64,000 nt of DNA from Sphingopyxis sp. JAI128. GTDB lineage: Bacteria; Pseudomonadota; Alphaproteobacteria; Sphingomonadales; Sphingomonadaceae. The DNA lies in the NCBI RefSeq assembly GCF_014207235.1, contig NZ_JACHDA010000008.1:124001-188000 (forward strand), given 5' to 3'. Shown piece after piece: positions 7,660 through 16,973 of this stretch. Under the pieces are notes generated by a model. It saw only the letters and a list, made by a program, of their open reading frames with translations. It had not been told where the DNA came from and did no database searches. A program made the position numbers and the translations under genes. Position 1 is the first letter of the stretch. Each line of letters starts with the position of its first letter.

Positions 7660-10290
7660 CTAAAAGTTCACGCGAACACGAAGACCGTAGCTGCGCGCGT
7701 CGTTGAGGAAGCGGATGTTGAGCGACGACCCGACCAGTGCCTTTTGCGAGACTTCCTCGTCGAGAAAATTGTTCGCCCAGGCTTCGAGACGGAAATTGTC
7801 GATCGTATAGCCGATCCCCAGGTTGAGGGTCGCATACCCCTTCTGCCGGTCCGGGAAGCCGGCAGCCGGCGCGGCCTGGCGCGTTCCATCGAGGAAGACG
7901 ATGTCGTCCTCGTTGAACTGGCTAAGATAATAGGACGAGCGATAGTTCAGCAGCGCCTGCCAATCGAGACGGCCCGGTCCTGCATCGAACCATTGCGACA
8001 GCCGAGCACTGATGTTCATCTTCGATGCAAGCGGCAGGCGGTTGCCCACGAGGCTGATCAGCGGCGAGTTCCCGCCGGCGCCGTAGTCCTGCGCCCGCGA
8101 GTCCGCGACAGTGCCCTCGGTGATCTTGGTATCGAGATAGGCAAGATTGAGATCGAGACCGAAATTGCCCGGCAATTTGAACCGCATTTCGGCTTCGGCA
8201 CCATAAATGCGCGAGGCACCGATATTGCGGTTGACCAGCGAGTAGCTATTGCAATTTCCGGGCACATTGGGCGTCGCGGGATCGGGCGCCGCCCGACCGA
8301 TGCAGGTCAGGTCCTGAAAGACCTGGTTCGAATAATCATAATAGAAGCCGGTGAGGTTGAAGATCGCCGGGCGGCCGAACACGTCGAAACTGTTGCGGCT
8401 GCCGATCTCATAGACGAGCAGCTTCTCGGGACTGAAGGTCTCAGGGATCGCCGATCCATTGAAGCTGTCGTTGAAACCGCCGGACTTGTGGCCGGTCGAG
8501 ACCTTCGCATAAAGCATATTGTCGTCGCTTAGGTCGAACTCTATGCCCGCGCGCCAATCGACGAAGTTGAATTTCGAACGGCCGATTTGCTGGCCGGGAA
8601 TCTTGAAATTCGCATAGCTGAAACCGCCATTGGCGCCGGCCGGGCAGTTGACGAAACCATTGTCGATGTCGGGCCGGTCGATGCAGGTGCCGTTGGGATT
8701 GGTGCCGTTCGCGATCGCACCAATCTGGCCGATCAACGTGTCTCGAAGACCAGGGGTTTTGACTCCTTCGATCAGGAACTGCGCCATGCCCTGCGGCGTG
8801 GTAATATTGCTTACGTCGAAGCTGGGCCGGTCGAGCAGCGCAGGCCGGAAGCCCTCGGTCCCGATGCGCGTGGCGAAGCAACACGCGAAATCCTCGCCGC
8901 CGAGCGTCAGCGCCCAGTCGCCGCCGATGCCGTACCGAGACTTCTTCTCGTCGGTGTAGCGGATGCCACCCAAGATTCGCAGCCGGTCGGCGACGTCGAA
9001 GGTGCCATCGGCATAGAAGGCATAGCTCTTGCCCTTGACGTCGGGCATCGTGAATTCGGTTGCCGAATAGCAACAATAGCCGCGATCCGAGAGCGCGAGA
9101 TAGCCGACGGCCTGATCTTCGTTGAAGTAGAACCCGCCCAGGTTCCAGCGGAAACGCTGGTCGTCATTTGCGAAGATTCGCGCTTCGTAAACCTGACTCT
9201 TCGACTTCGTCTGCCAGAAATTGCCCGAATAATTGTCATACTGGACTGCCGCCAGATCGCGGCCCGGATAATCGATGCCGTCGCTGGCAGCGTTCACTTG
9301 ATAGAAGTCGACCGAGCGGTAACTGCCCGTCAACTCGGCGCCGAAGCTCCCGAAATCATAATTGATCTTGCCTTGGACGCCCCAGAGTTCATTCTCCATG
9401 TCGCCCTGGAGACCGCGATAGACGACATGCTTGAGGTTGAGCTTGTCAGGCCGCAGGCCGCTCGCCGCCACGGCGCTGAAAATATTAGCACCCGGATAGC
9501 CGGTGCCGGTTTCCTTACCGTAATCGCCGACGATAGACACACTGAGCCGGTCGCTCGGTTCCCAGAGCAGCGACAGGCGTCCCGCGTAATTTTCTTCGAG
9601 GCCCGCCGGTTTGAGCCCGCTCGCCGGCGCCCCCGTCGAAACATTTTTGAAGCCATAGTCGCGGTTGATATAATAGCCCGCCGCGCGGAGCGCGAAGGTA
9701 TCCCCAAGCGGGACGTTGATGGCGCCCTCAGCGCCATAGGATGAGCGGTTGGCGATCTCGGCCTGCATATAGCCGCCGAACTCGCCGAGCCGCGGCTTGG
9801 CGGTGATGATGTTGAGCGTGCCGGCAAGCGCATTGCGCCCATAGAGCGTGCCTTGCGGTCCCTTGTTCACCTCGACACGATCGAGATCGTAGAACATGAG
9901 CCCAAGCCCGCGCGGACGCGGTATGTAGGTGCCGTTGAGATGCGGCGCCGCGCCGGGGTCGCCCAGCTCGGTGCTGTTCGCCGAACCAACGCCGCGGATG
10001 AAGATTTCGACATTGCCTTCTTGGTTAGCGATGCTGAGCCCCGGAACCGCGACCTGCAGCTGGCGAAGCTCGGTGATGCCGTCCTGGCGCAGCTGGTCGG
10101 CACCGAGCGCCTGAACGACCCCTGAGACATCCTGCGAATTTTGCTCGCGGCGGTTCGCCGTGACGATGATCTCGTCGCGGTCTTCGCTTGCGCCGTCACC
10201 CGCCGTTGCGTCTTGTGCGTGGGCGGGCAAGGCCCCCGCCGTCGATAGCAGCGCCACCAGCGCCACACGCGTCAATTTACCCCTGTCCAT
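7660..10290 (-). CDS. TonB-dependent outer-membrane receptor (GH3 module)
   Basis: Outer-membrane importer of 876 residues. The signal peptide ends at LPAHA-QDA (~26), followed by the TonB-box-like DEIIVTANRREQ (~39-50). The plug domain has VPGLSIANQEGNVEIFIRG and VEVNKGPQGTLYGRNALAG. The barrel ends in a terminal Phe, YGLRVRVNF. It starts at ATG 10290 behind GGGAGGATGAG and lies 16 bp after the GH3 gene, so the two are one transcript. This plug wording belongs to a different receptor subfamily from the 4227 and 58873 genes. The partner hydrolase and the nearby LacI regulator suggest beta-glucan or cello-oligosaccharide uptake, which is an inference. Confidence 0.92.
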   Translation of the reverse strand: MDRGKLTRVALVALLSTAGALPAHAQDATAGDGASEDRDEIIVTANRREQNSQDVSGVVQALGADQLRQDGITELRQLQVAVPGLSIANQEGNVEIFIRGVGSANSTELGDPGAAPHLNGTYIPRPRGLGLMFYDLDRVEVNKGPQGTLYGRNALAGTLNIITAKPRLGEFGGYMQAEIANRSSYGAEGAINVPLGDTFALRAAGYYINRDYGFKNVSTGAPASGLKPAGLEENYAGRLSLLWEPSDRLSVSIVGDYGKETGTGYPGANIFSAVAASGLRPDKLNLKHVVYRGLQGDMENELWGVQGKINYDFGSFGAELTGSYRSVDFYQVNAASDGIDYPGRDLAAVQYDNYSGNFWQTKSKSQVYEARIFANDDQRFRWNLGGFYFNEDQAVGYLALSDRGYCCYSATEFTMPDVKGKSYAFYADGTFDVADRLRILGGIRYTDEKKSRYGIGGDWALTLGGEDFACCFATRIGTEGFRPALLDRPSFDVSNITTPQGMAQFLIEGVKTPGLRDTLIGQIGAIANGTNPNGTCIDRPDIDNGFVNCPAGANGGFSYANFKIPGQQIGRSKFNFVDWRAGIEFDLSDDNMLYAKVSTGHKSGGFNDSFNGSAIPETFSPEKLLVYEIGSRNSFDVFGRPAIFNLTGFYYDYSNQVFQDLTCIGRAAPDPATPNVPGNCNSYSLVNRNIGASRIYGAEAEMRFKLPGNFGLDLNLAYLDTKITEGTVADSRAQDYGAGGNSPLISLVGNRLPLASKMNISARLSQWFDAGPGRLDWQALLNYRSSYYLSQFNEDDIVFLDGTRQAAPAAGFPDRQKGYATLNLGIGYTIDNFRLEAWANNFLDEEVSQKALVGSSLNIRFLNDARSYGLRVRVNF

Positions 10291-10306
10291 CTCATCCTCC
10301 CTTACT

Positions 10307-12829
10307 TCAGTCTTGTTTGCATTGCAGTGCCGTTCCCGTCGGCGACACGATCCGCGCCGACGACAGGACCAGATCGAGCGTTCCCGACGTGGCGATGCTG
10401 AGCGGCGTCTCGACGCGCGTCATATCGACACCCGCCTTCTCGAAGCAGCGCAGCGGTATCGCGATCCGAGTCCATTTCGCGGTCTTCGCCGCCTCGACAA
10501 GCATGGCTCGCAGGGGGAAGCCGCCCGCACACCCCGCACCGCAGCCCATTAGCAGGCTCACCTCGGCCGAAGGCGGTGCATCGACCTTGAGTTCGAGTTC
10601 GAGCGCGAGATCGCCATTCGACTGGCGCGACAGGTCTGCCGGAGCGTCCTGGACGATCGCGGCGACCGCCGGCCCCGCACCGGTCCAGCGAAAACGCACC
10701 GAATCCTCCTGCGCGGCGCGATCGGCGCCCCGCGCCTGGATCAGTTCGGGACCGGGGTTTGTAGAAAGCGCGCCAGGTGCTCCCAGCATCAGTCGCCGCG
10801 CGCTTCCTGGTTTCCCGGCAGCAAACAGCACACCAGGGTCGGCGGCGGCCACGCCAGCGCGGGTTTCAGGCAGCAGGGCAAGATCTCCCTTGTCGGCGAA
10901 GGTCAGGCCAAAGCCATAGGCAAAGAGCGGATCGTAATTCTCGTCGCCCACATTGACCGCAGTCTGGTCGCTCGCTTTCGGCCAGCTATAGGGTAGCTTG
11001 CCGCGGAAATCGGACTTTCCGAAAAGCACGTCGGCGACGCCACCGCCTTCGGAGCCGGGAAGCCACGCCGCCACGAAGGCATCGGAAGCATTGAGGAAGG
11101 GGTTGACCCACATTGCGCGCCCCGACAGAAAAACCGATACGGTGGGGATCCCCGCGGCCTTGAGCGTGTGCAGCAGGGCCAGATTCTTCGCATCGTCATA
11201 GCCGACGTCGGGCCGGTCGCCTTGGAACTCGGCGTAGGGATCTTCGCCGAATATGACGATCGCGACGTCGGGCTTCCTGGTGTAGCGGCCCTCGACCGAC
11301 AGGGTTGCCGATCCGCCCGCGGCTTTCACCTCGGCATCGATGCCTTCCCATATCGATTGCGCATTGGGAAAATCGCTACGCTTCGTGCCGGTTCCCTGCC
11401 AGCTGAGCGTCCAGCCGCCCGTCTGCTTGGTGAGATTGTCGGCGCCATCGCCCGCAACGAGGATATTGGCCCCCGGCTTCAGCGGCAGCAGGCTCCCTGC
11501 ATTCTTCAAGAGTACGAGGGACTCGCGGACCGCCTGGCGCGCCAGCGCGCGATGTTCCGTGCCGCCAAGCAATTCGAAACGCCCGCCATAAGGCCGCGAC
11601 GAGGGCTTGCCGGTCTCGAAGAGCCCGGCCCGAATTTTGACCCGCAATATTCGGCGCACCGCATCGTCCAGCCGCGCGATCGGCAAGGTACCGTCGCGCG
11701 CGTGCGCGAGCGTGGTATGGTACAGCTCTTTCCAGCTGTCGGGTGCCATATACATGTCCAGCCCCGCAATCGCCGATTCCGCACAATCGGTGGCGGTGCA
11801 TCCGGCCACCTGCCCATGGCCGTTCCAGTCGCCGACGAGAAACCCGTCGAAGTTCCAGCGCCCCTTCATCACACCTGTCAGCAGCGACCGGTTGCCGTGC
11901 ATCTTGGCGCCGTTCCAGCTCGAGAAGCTGACCATCACCGACTGGACGCCGGCGTCGATCGCGGGAAGATAGGGCGGGCTGAAAAGGTCGCGCAGCTGCG
12001 CTTCCGGCATCTGCGCGTCGCCCTGATCCTTGCCGCCGAGCGTGCCCCCGTCGCCCAGGAAATGCTTGGCAGTGGCGATGATGTGCGGACCGCGCAGCCA
12101 GTCCTTGTCGCCAACCTTGCCCTGCAGACCCTCGATCAGCGGCGCGGCATAGCTTGTTGCGATCTCGGGCGTTTCGCCGAAACCTTCATAGGTACGTCCC
12201 CAGCGGTCATCGCGCACAACCGCGAGCGTCGGGGCGAAGGTCCAGTCGAGCCCCGTGACGCGCATCTCGATGGCAGTGACTGCGCCGATACGACGGATGA
12301 GATCGGGATTGCGCGCGGCACCGAGGCCTATGTTGTGAGGAAAAAGCGTCGCGCCGACGACATTGTTGTGACCGTGGACGGCGTCGCTGCCCCAGATCAC
12401 CGGGATGCGCGGCAGCTTGCCGTTCGGTCTCATCGAGGCGGCATAAAAGGCGTCCGCGGCGGCGAGCCAATTTTTTGCTGGCGCATTGTAGCGCCCGCCC
12501 GGATCGGAATTGCCGCCGTTGAGTACCGAGCCCAGATGATAGCGGTAAACGTCGTCGGGGGTGACGCTGGCGATATCGGCCTGGATGATCTGACCAACCT
12601 TCTGCTCGAGCGACATCGCCGCGATCAGATCGTCGATGCGCCGCTCGACCGCAGGATCGGAAGACTGAGCCGGGGTGCGGGCGGGCCAGGCGTCGGGAGC
12701 GGCTTCTGCGCTGGCCACCGGGCCGCCAACCGGCGCCAGGCTGGCCGCGTTCGCAATCGAACAGGGAGAGGCCAGCGCCGCAAGCGACGTGACCCCGAGC
12801 GCCATGACAGCCCCACGCGGCAAGTTCAT
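10307..12829 (-). CDS. GH3 beta-glucosidase / exo-beta-glucanase with ExoP-type C-terminal domain
   Basis: Exported family 3 hydrolase of 840 residues releasing glucose from beta-glucan ends. A signal peptide ends near SIANA. The alpha/beta barrel spans about 50-390, with KHFLGDGGT and the nucleophile Asp in FLVGDWNGHG. The alpha/beta sandwich domain (~410-640) ends with WLPGSEGGGVADVLFG and GKLPYSWP. A C-terminal ~150-residue beta-sandwich resembles the ExoP C-domain. I prefer ATG 12829, preceded by GGGGAGGGGAG, because the earlier ATG at 12850 falls inside an operator-like repeat. Leads a two-gene operon with the receptor at 7660 and diverges from the LacI gene. A paralogue lies at 45337. 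Confidence 0.92.
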   Translation of the reverse strand: MNLPRGAVMALGVTSLAALASPCSIANAASLAPVGGPVASAEAAPDAWPARTPAQSSDPAVERRIDDLIAAMSLEQKVGQIIQADIASVTPDDVYRYHLGSVLNGGNSDPGGRYNAPAKNWLAAADAFYAASMRPNGKLPRIPVIWGSDAVHGHNNVVGATLFPHNIGLGAARNPDLIRRIGAVTAIEMRVTGLDWTFAPTLAVVRDDRWGRTYEGFGETPEIATSYAAPLIEGLQGKVGDKDWLRGPHIIATAKHFLGDGGTLGGKDQGDAQMPEAQLRDLFSPPYLPAIDAGVQSVMVSFSSWNGAKMHGNRSLLTGVMKGRWNFDGFLVGDWNGHGQVAGCTATDCAESAIAGLDMYMAPDSWKELYHTTLAHARDGTLPIARLDDAVRRILRVKIRAGLFETGKPSSRPYGGRFELLGGTEHRALARQAVRESLVLLKNAGSLLPLKPGANILVAGDGADNLTKQTGGWTLSWQGTGTKRSDFPNAQSIWEGIDAEVKAAGGSATLSVEGRYTRKPDVAIVIFGEDPYAEFQGDRPDVGYDDAKNLALLHTLKAAGIPTVSVFLSGRAMWVNPFLNASDAFVAAWLPGSEGGGVADVLFGKSDFRGKLPYSWPKASDQTAVNVGDENYDPLFAYGFGLTFADKGDLALLPETRAGVAAADPGVLFAAGKPGSARRLMLGAPGALSTNPGPELIQARGADRAAQEDSVRFRWTGAGPAVAAIVQDAPADLSRQSNGDLALELELKVDAPPSAEVSLLMGCGAGCAGGFPLRAMLVEAAKTAKWTRIAIPLRCFEKAGVDMTRVETPLSIATSGTLDLVLSSARIVSPTGTALQCKQD

Positions 12830-12845
12830 CTCCCCTCCCCATTTT

Positions 12846-12880
12846 GTCAACGTTTACCGATTCTCGGTCAACGTTTACCG
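12846..12880. promoter_or_regulatory. Twin LacI-type operator sites between GH3 and LacI genes
   Basis: GTCAACGTTTACCG occurs twice, at 12846-12859 and 12867-12880, exactly 21 bp apart centre to centre. Each is a near-palindrome around AACGTT, typical of LacI-family operators. The left copy lies 17 bp before the GH3 start and the right copy 97 bp before the LacI start. Confidence 0.8.
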
Positions 12881-12976
12881 CCGCACATCGACAGAAGTCA
12901 AGCGAGCCGCTATGAGGCATGAAATTGCGCGCTATCGCGCCGTATCTAGCGACCGGCACCAGGATAGGAGGGGCAG

Positions 12977-14005
12977 ATTTCCAGGCGAACCACGATCGTC
13001 GATATCGCGCGCGTCGCCGGGGTCACGCCCAAGACCGTTTCACGCGCGCTCAACGACGCCCCGCATGTGAGCGCGGCGGTGCGTAAAAGGGTCAAGGAGG
13101 CAGCGGCGCAGCTCGACTATCATCCCAATCTTGCCGCCCAGAGCTTGATTGCGCGCCGGTCCTTTCTCATCGGCCTCACATATGAACGTCCAAGTCCGAG
13201 TTATGTTGTCGAACTGCAGAATGGCGCGCTCGGACGCCTCGAGGACGGGCGCTACCGTCTCGTCGTCCTCCCCTTCAACCATGTCGCAAGCCGGCCCGAA
13301 GAACTGGGAAGGCTCCTGCTGCGCGCCGGGCTCGACGGCGTCCTGCTCGCGCCGCCGGCCTGCGACCAACCCGAACTGCTCGACGTGCTCGAACGGCAGA
13401 AGCTTCCCTACGCCCGGGTCACTCCGCACCGCGAGCTTGCGCGCGGCATCGTCGTGACGATGGACGAAGTCGCCGCAGGCCATGCCGTCGCAACGCATCT
13501 TCTGTCGCTCGGGCATCGGCGCATCGGCATCATCCTCGGCGACCCCTCCCACGCGGCCAGTCTTGGTCGCATGGAAGGCTATCGGCGCGCCTTCGCCGAA
13601 GCGGGGGGCGCGATCGACGACCGGCTGATTGTCACCGGCGACTTCACCTACGACGTCGGCTACCGCGTAGCGCGAACCCTGCTCGCCCACTCCCCCCGCC
13701 CCACGGCGATCCTTGCCCAGAATGACGATATGGCGGTTGCCGCGATAGCTGCCGCGCGCGATCTTGGCCTGAGCGTGCCTGGCGATCTTTCGGTGGCCGG
13801 GTTCGACAATTCGGAAGTTTCGCGAACCGCCTGGCCGCAGCTCACGACCGTCAACCAGCCGGTTCGAGAAATGGCTTGGGATGCCGCGAACCGGCTGATT
13901 GCCGCGCTCGATGGCGAAAGCAATTCCGCAGCGCCGTCCCGGCATGACCATGCACATGAATTGCTGGTTCGCGCTTCGACGGCTCCACCGCCCCCGATGG
14001 ACTGA
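12977..14005 (+). CDS. LacI-family transcriptional regulator, apparently starting at ATT
   Basis: Sugar-responsive DNA-binding repressor. The helix-turn-helix is intact only if translation starts well before the first ordinary start (GTG 13067): TTIVDIARVAGVTPKTVSRAL lies upstream. In that frame a TAG at 12965 closes the reading frame, and between it and 13067 there is no ATG, GTG, TTG or CTG. A perfect AGGAGG (12966-12971) sits 5 nt before ATT 12977, which gives a 342-residue protein, the normal LacI length. The sugar-binding domain includes ATHLLSLGHRRIGIILGDP, AILAQNDDMAVAAI and SVAGFDNSEVSRTAWPQLTTV. It probably controls the divergent GH3-receptor operon through the twin sites at 12846-12880. 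A sequencing error or a damaged start codon are alternatives. Confidence 0.85.
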   Translation: MSRRTTIVDIARVAGVTPKTVSRALNDAPHVSAAVRKRVKEAAAQLDYHPNLAAQSLIARRSFLIGLTYERPSPSYVVELQNGALGRLEDGRYRLVVLPFNHVASRPEELGRLLLRAGLDGVLLAPPACDQPELLDVLERQKLPYARVTPHRELARGIVVTMDEVAAGHAVATHLLSLGHRRIGIILGDPSHAASLGRMEGYRRAFAEAGGAIDDRLIVTGDFTYDVGYRVARTLLAHSPRPTAILAQNDDMAVAAIAAARDLGLSVPGDLSVAGFDNSEVSRTAWPQLTTVNQPVREMAWDAANRLIAALDGESNSAAPSRHDHAHELLVRASTAPPPPMD

Positions 14006-14422
14006 CCCCGGTCGCGGCAATGGCGCCGCCCATCCTCGGAAACCGGCGGGCTCACAAACTAATTCGCTCGCGCGCCTGCCCGGGAAACCGCTACCCTGCG
14101 GTTGGTGCGACGGCGCAACGCTCGGGATTCGACGGACGCCGGCCTTGATCTGTCAATTTTCCGCTTCACCGGGGGCAGATCAACGGCTGGGTTTCCGGCT
14201 GGCGGAATTCGCACTGTGCTCGACCATCTTCCGCGATACCGGTTCGCTGCCTCTCACTCGGCACTAGGTTTCCGGGTGGCTGGTGACATAGTCCATCACC
14301 GTTGAAAAGGGCGCCAAGCGCCGATGCCAACAGCTCTCAGGGATACGCCGACCGCCCGATGGCCCCTGATCTCGACAGAAAAAAGCGACGCGCCCGGATC
14401 GAGGCACGCGACCATTCGCAAA
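14006..14422. other. Non-coding interval between convergent LacI and GH6 genes
   Basis: About 420 bp with no open frame that has a ribosome site or recognisable protein. The only structure I see is a probable terminator for the GH6 gene at its right end. Confidence 0.5.
14379..14410 (-). terminator. Probable terminator of the GH6 gene
   Basis: On the minus strand a GC-rich stem (CGCGTGCC with GGGCGCG, one bulge and one wobble pair) is followed within 4 nt by six T (14384-14379), starting about 13 nt after the GH6 stop codon. Confidence 0.5.
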
Positions 14423-15649
14423 TTACCATTCCGGTTGCACAGGCGGCTCGGCAAGCTCAATGAGCTCGCGCGCCTGCGCCGGAAACCATTGTCCGGCGGG
14501 CGGCGCAATCACGCCCCTTTCAGGGTCCGCAGGTCCAACTGTCCCGCGAAGGCATTGTCCGTCGGACTCACCCGGGACCTTGATCCACAGGAAGGCGTCG
14601 ACATAAGGATTGTCGCTCTCCAATGTCGGGCGCCTCCCGAGACCTCGACCCGGAGGATTGCACCAGACCTCGGCGTCGCGATACTTGTCCGCGGGCGGTT
14701 TCCATGACCCTTTGCCGTTGCGACTGGTATCGATCACGGCATGTTTTTGCCGGGCCGGATCCCGCTTCAGTCCCTTTCGAACAAACAGCCGATCATAAGC
14801 CGCATCGATCGTCTTCCAGGTCCGATGATCGCCGAAAGTCGCAGAGCTGAACTGGCTTGGGCAATCGCGCGGATCGAGCGCGCTCCGGGTAACAAGCGCG
14901 ATACAGTCGCTGACCCAGCGGGCATAGGGAAGCGCACGCGCGTCGCTTTCGTAGTTGGAGACGTTGAGGAAGAAGCCCGTCACCTTGGCGACATCGGCCC
15001 GGACGAGGCGGCTCGCGATTTCGCCGGGGGCGAGCCAGCTACTTCCGGTGCCGTCGAGATAGATCTGCACCTTGGGCAAGGCGGACAGGATTGCCACGGC
15101 GCCCCGCAATTGCTTGTAACGTTCCTTGGCGGCGGCTTCGCCCAGGACCTCGGGCCGACAGGGTTCAAAATCGCCCTCAAGCGTGCGGTGCCACGGAATC
15201 ACCCCCAGACCGTCGGGCTCGAGTATGATAATTGCCGCCCTATCGCCGACACCAGCCGCAAATCCCCGGATCCAGTCAAGATAGGCGGGGCCGTCCATGG
15301 CGCCACCCGCGGAATAGAGGGCGCAATCGCGATACGGGATATTATAGGCAACGAGGACGGGGAGTTTCCTGTCGTCCGCAGCCCGATCGACGGTATCGCG
15401 TACAAGCCCCTCGACAAGCTGCGGCGTGCCGGATGTAAACCAGGAAGCCGACGGAATGCGCGAAAGCAGGAGGGCATCTTGCTTCGCTGCCCCTTCCAGC
15501 TTTTCGGAAGCCTCGATCGTCGTGCTTCGCGGATCGACGAACAGGCCGCCATCACGCTCGGGCGCGGCGGCGGCGTCCGAGCCGGCAAAGGCTAATCCCA
15601 GCAGGCCAGCGATCAAAAAACGCCGCATTCCGTAATCCTTTGTCGTCAT
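14423..15649 (-). CDS. GH6 cellulase (endoglucanase/cellobiohydrolase), exported
   Basis: Inverting hydrolase of beta-1,4-glucan. Family 6 signatures run in order through the 408 residues: AYNIPYRDCALYSAGGA with the Asp of RDC, IILEPDGLGVIPW with the acid Asp, VQIYLDGTGSSWL, FFLNVSNYE, HAVIDTSRNGKG, WCNPPGRGLG and DAFLWIKVPGESDGQC. A signal peptide ends around GSDAAAA. There is no linker or carbohydrate-binding module, so it is a bare catalytic domain. Starts at ATG 15649 (GAGG six nt upstream) and ATG 15628 (AAGGA) are both plausible. It lies 170 bp after the GH62 gene and is probably co-transcribed with it. Could attack cellulose or the xyloglucan backbone. GH6 is uncommon in Alphaproteobacteria. 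Confidence 0.9.
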   Translation of the reverse strand: MTTKDYGMRRFLIAGLLGLAFAGSDAAAAPERDGGLFVDPRSTTIEASEKLEGAAKQDALLLSRIPSASWFTSGTPQLVEGLVRDTVDRAADDRKLPVLVAYNIPYRDCALYSAGGAMDGPAYLDWIRGFAAGVGDRAAIIILEPDGLGVIPWHRTLEGDFEPCRPEVLGEAAAKERYKQLRGAVAILSALPKVQIYLDGTGSSWLAPGEIASRLVRADVAKVTGFFLNVSNYESDARALPYARWVSDCIALVTRSALDPRDCPSQFSSATFGDHRTWKTIDAAYDRLFVRKGLKRDPARQKHAVIDTSRNGKGSWKPPADKYRDAEVWCNPPGRGLGRRPTLESDNPYVDAFLWIKVPGESDGQCLRGTVGPADPERGVIAPPAGQWFPAQARELIELAEPPVQPEW

Positions 15650-15820
15650 GCAACACCTCACAACAGCGCAAATCGCTAGCCCGCACGGCCCGTCGGCGAG
15701 CGGAACAGACGCGCCTATCGTGCCTGCGGCGCCCCCGCCCGCCACGGCGCGTGATGGGCCGCCGTATCCTGGCGGACACCAAGGTGTGGAGTCGACCGGT
15801 GTCGTACGATGCGGGGGCGA

Positions 15821-16894
15821 TTATTTCCGGCACATTCCGGAGATCGGATTGGCCCCGCTCGCAGTGATGATCCCCAGTCGGTAGGGCAATTCGATATATT
15901 CATATGTCTTACCCTTCCCCATATCGAGCCCCTGGTACAGGAACCGGAGGGGCTTGCACGGATCGATTGCCATGGTCTGATCGCTGGTCGAGCGGATCAT
16001 CTCGCCGTGAGAAACGCCTTCGGACCAGACGCGGCCCTTGAAGCGCACATTGTCCGAGTCCGCGAATATGTTCATGCGGTCCGCGGTCAGCGGCTTCCAC
16101 TCGCCGGCCAGGCTGTCGCTGGTCCACGCGCGGAAATAGCGGCCCTTGGGACCGATCGCTTCGATCAGCGTCAGATAGCTGTTCGTTCCGGCGATCTTAT
16201 AGGTGTTGCTGGCCTCGAATATATCTTCCCTCTTGCCCTCCATGACGCGCGTCGTGTTGCGGAATCCCTTGGGAAACTCTGCCAGCGACGTCTCGGCGCG
16301 GTAGAAACTGCCATTGTCGTTCGTGAAGAATAGGTAGCAGTTGCGGTCGTCGCAGATGTTCCAGAAATCAAGCCATCCCGGCCTTCCGTTCGGCTGTTTC
16401 ACGATCTCGGGCACTGCGCTGTAATAGGGCTTGGGCGCGCTCCACGACCTCGGATCGCTAATATCGCTGCTCGTCGAATAGAGCGGGTCCCCGCCCTGGT
16501 AAACGAGGTACCACAGCTTCTGCGGCGCAAAATAGAAGACCTGCGGCGCGGCACGATAGCCCGGCCCCATCGGCGAATTCTCCAGCCCGATAATCGGTGC
16601 TTTCGACGCGTCTTTCCAGTCCTTGAATGAGGTATAGGCCACTCCCCAGCCCTTGTCCGTCGCCGTTGTCAGAAAGACATGATATTTGCCGTCATGGTAT
16701 ACGATCGAGGGGTCTTTCACGCCATGAAAACCCGGAACGGCGTCCGCCGGGGGCGTGATCAGCGGGGGAGAGGATACCCAGCGAAAGCCGTCGGCTTGCG
16801 AAGCGCCGGTCCATGCCGCCGCCGATACGACGGTGCCCAGCGCAGCAATGGCTGTCAGGATTGATCCGGAATAGGGTCTGTTCTTCAATTTCAT
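15821..16894 (-). CDS. GH62 alpha-L-arabinofuranosidase, exported
   Basis: Removes arabinofuranose side chains from xylan or arabinan. The 357 residues comprise an N-terminal signal segment (to about residue 34) and a five-bladed propeller. Typical GH62 strings are KDPSIVYHDGKYHVF with the general-base Asp, GYRAAPQVFYFAPQKLWYLV, WLDFWNICDDRNCYLFFTND, EDIFEASNTYKI with the likely acid Glu, and WSEGVSHGEMIRS. ATG 16894 follows GAGAGGAAAC. The gene stands between the small ORF at 16974 and the GH6 gene, all on minus. GH62 is best known from fungi and actinobacteria, so this copy may be a transfer. It supplies arabinose to the pathway at 25551-32578. Confidence 0.9.
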   Translation of the reverse strand: MKLKNRPYSGSILTAIAALGTVVSAAAWTGASQADGFRWVSSPPLITPPADAVPGFHGVKDPSIVYHDGKYHVFLTTATDKGWGVAYTSFKDWKDASKAPIIGLENSPMGPGYRAAPQVFYFAPQKLWYLVYQGGDPLYSTSSDISDPRSWSAPKPYYSAVPEIVKQPNGRPGWLDFWNICDDRNCYLFFTNDNGSFYRAETSLAEFPKGFRNTTRVMEGKREDIFEASNTYKIAGTNSYLTLIEAIGPKGRYFRAWTSDSLAGEWKPLTADRMNIFADSDNVRFKGRVWSEGVSHGEMIRSTSDQTMAIDPCKPLRFLYQGLDMGKGKTYEYIELPYRLGIITASGANPISGMCRK

Positions 16895-16973
16895 GTTTCC
16901 TCTCGTTGGTTTTCCGGCTTTGCGGCCGACACTTTGGCGAACCTTTCAGAAAGCCGTAGCTCGCATCGGTCCG

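Noticed and set aside
7249-7706. Overlapping frames of ~90-130 residues in the receptor intergenic region
   Set aside because: No ribosome sites, Arg/Ser-rich composition, and they cross the hairpin and terminator.
14006-14420. Short plus-strand frames between LacI and GH6
   Set aside because: No ribosome sites and no resemblance to known proteins.
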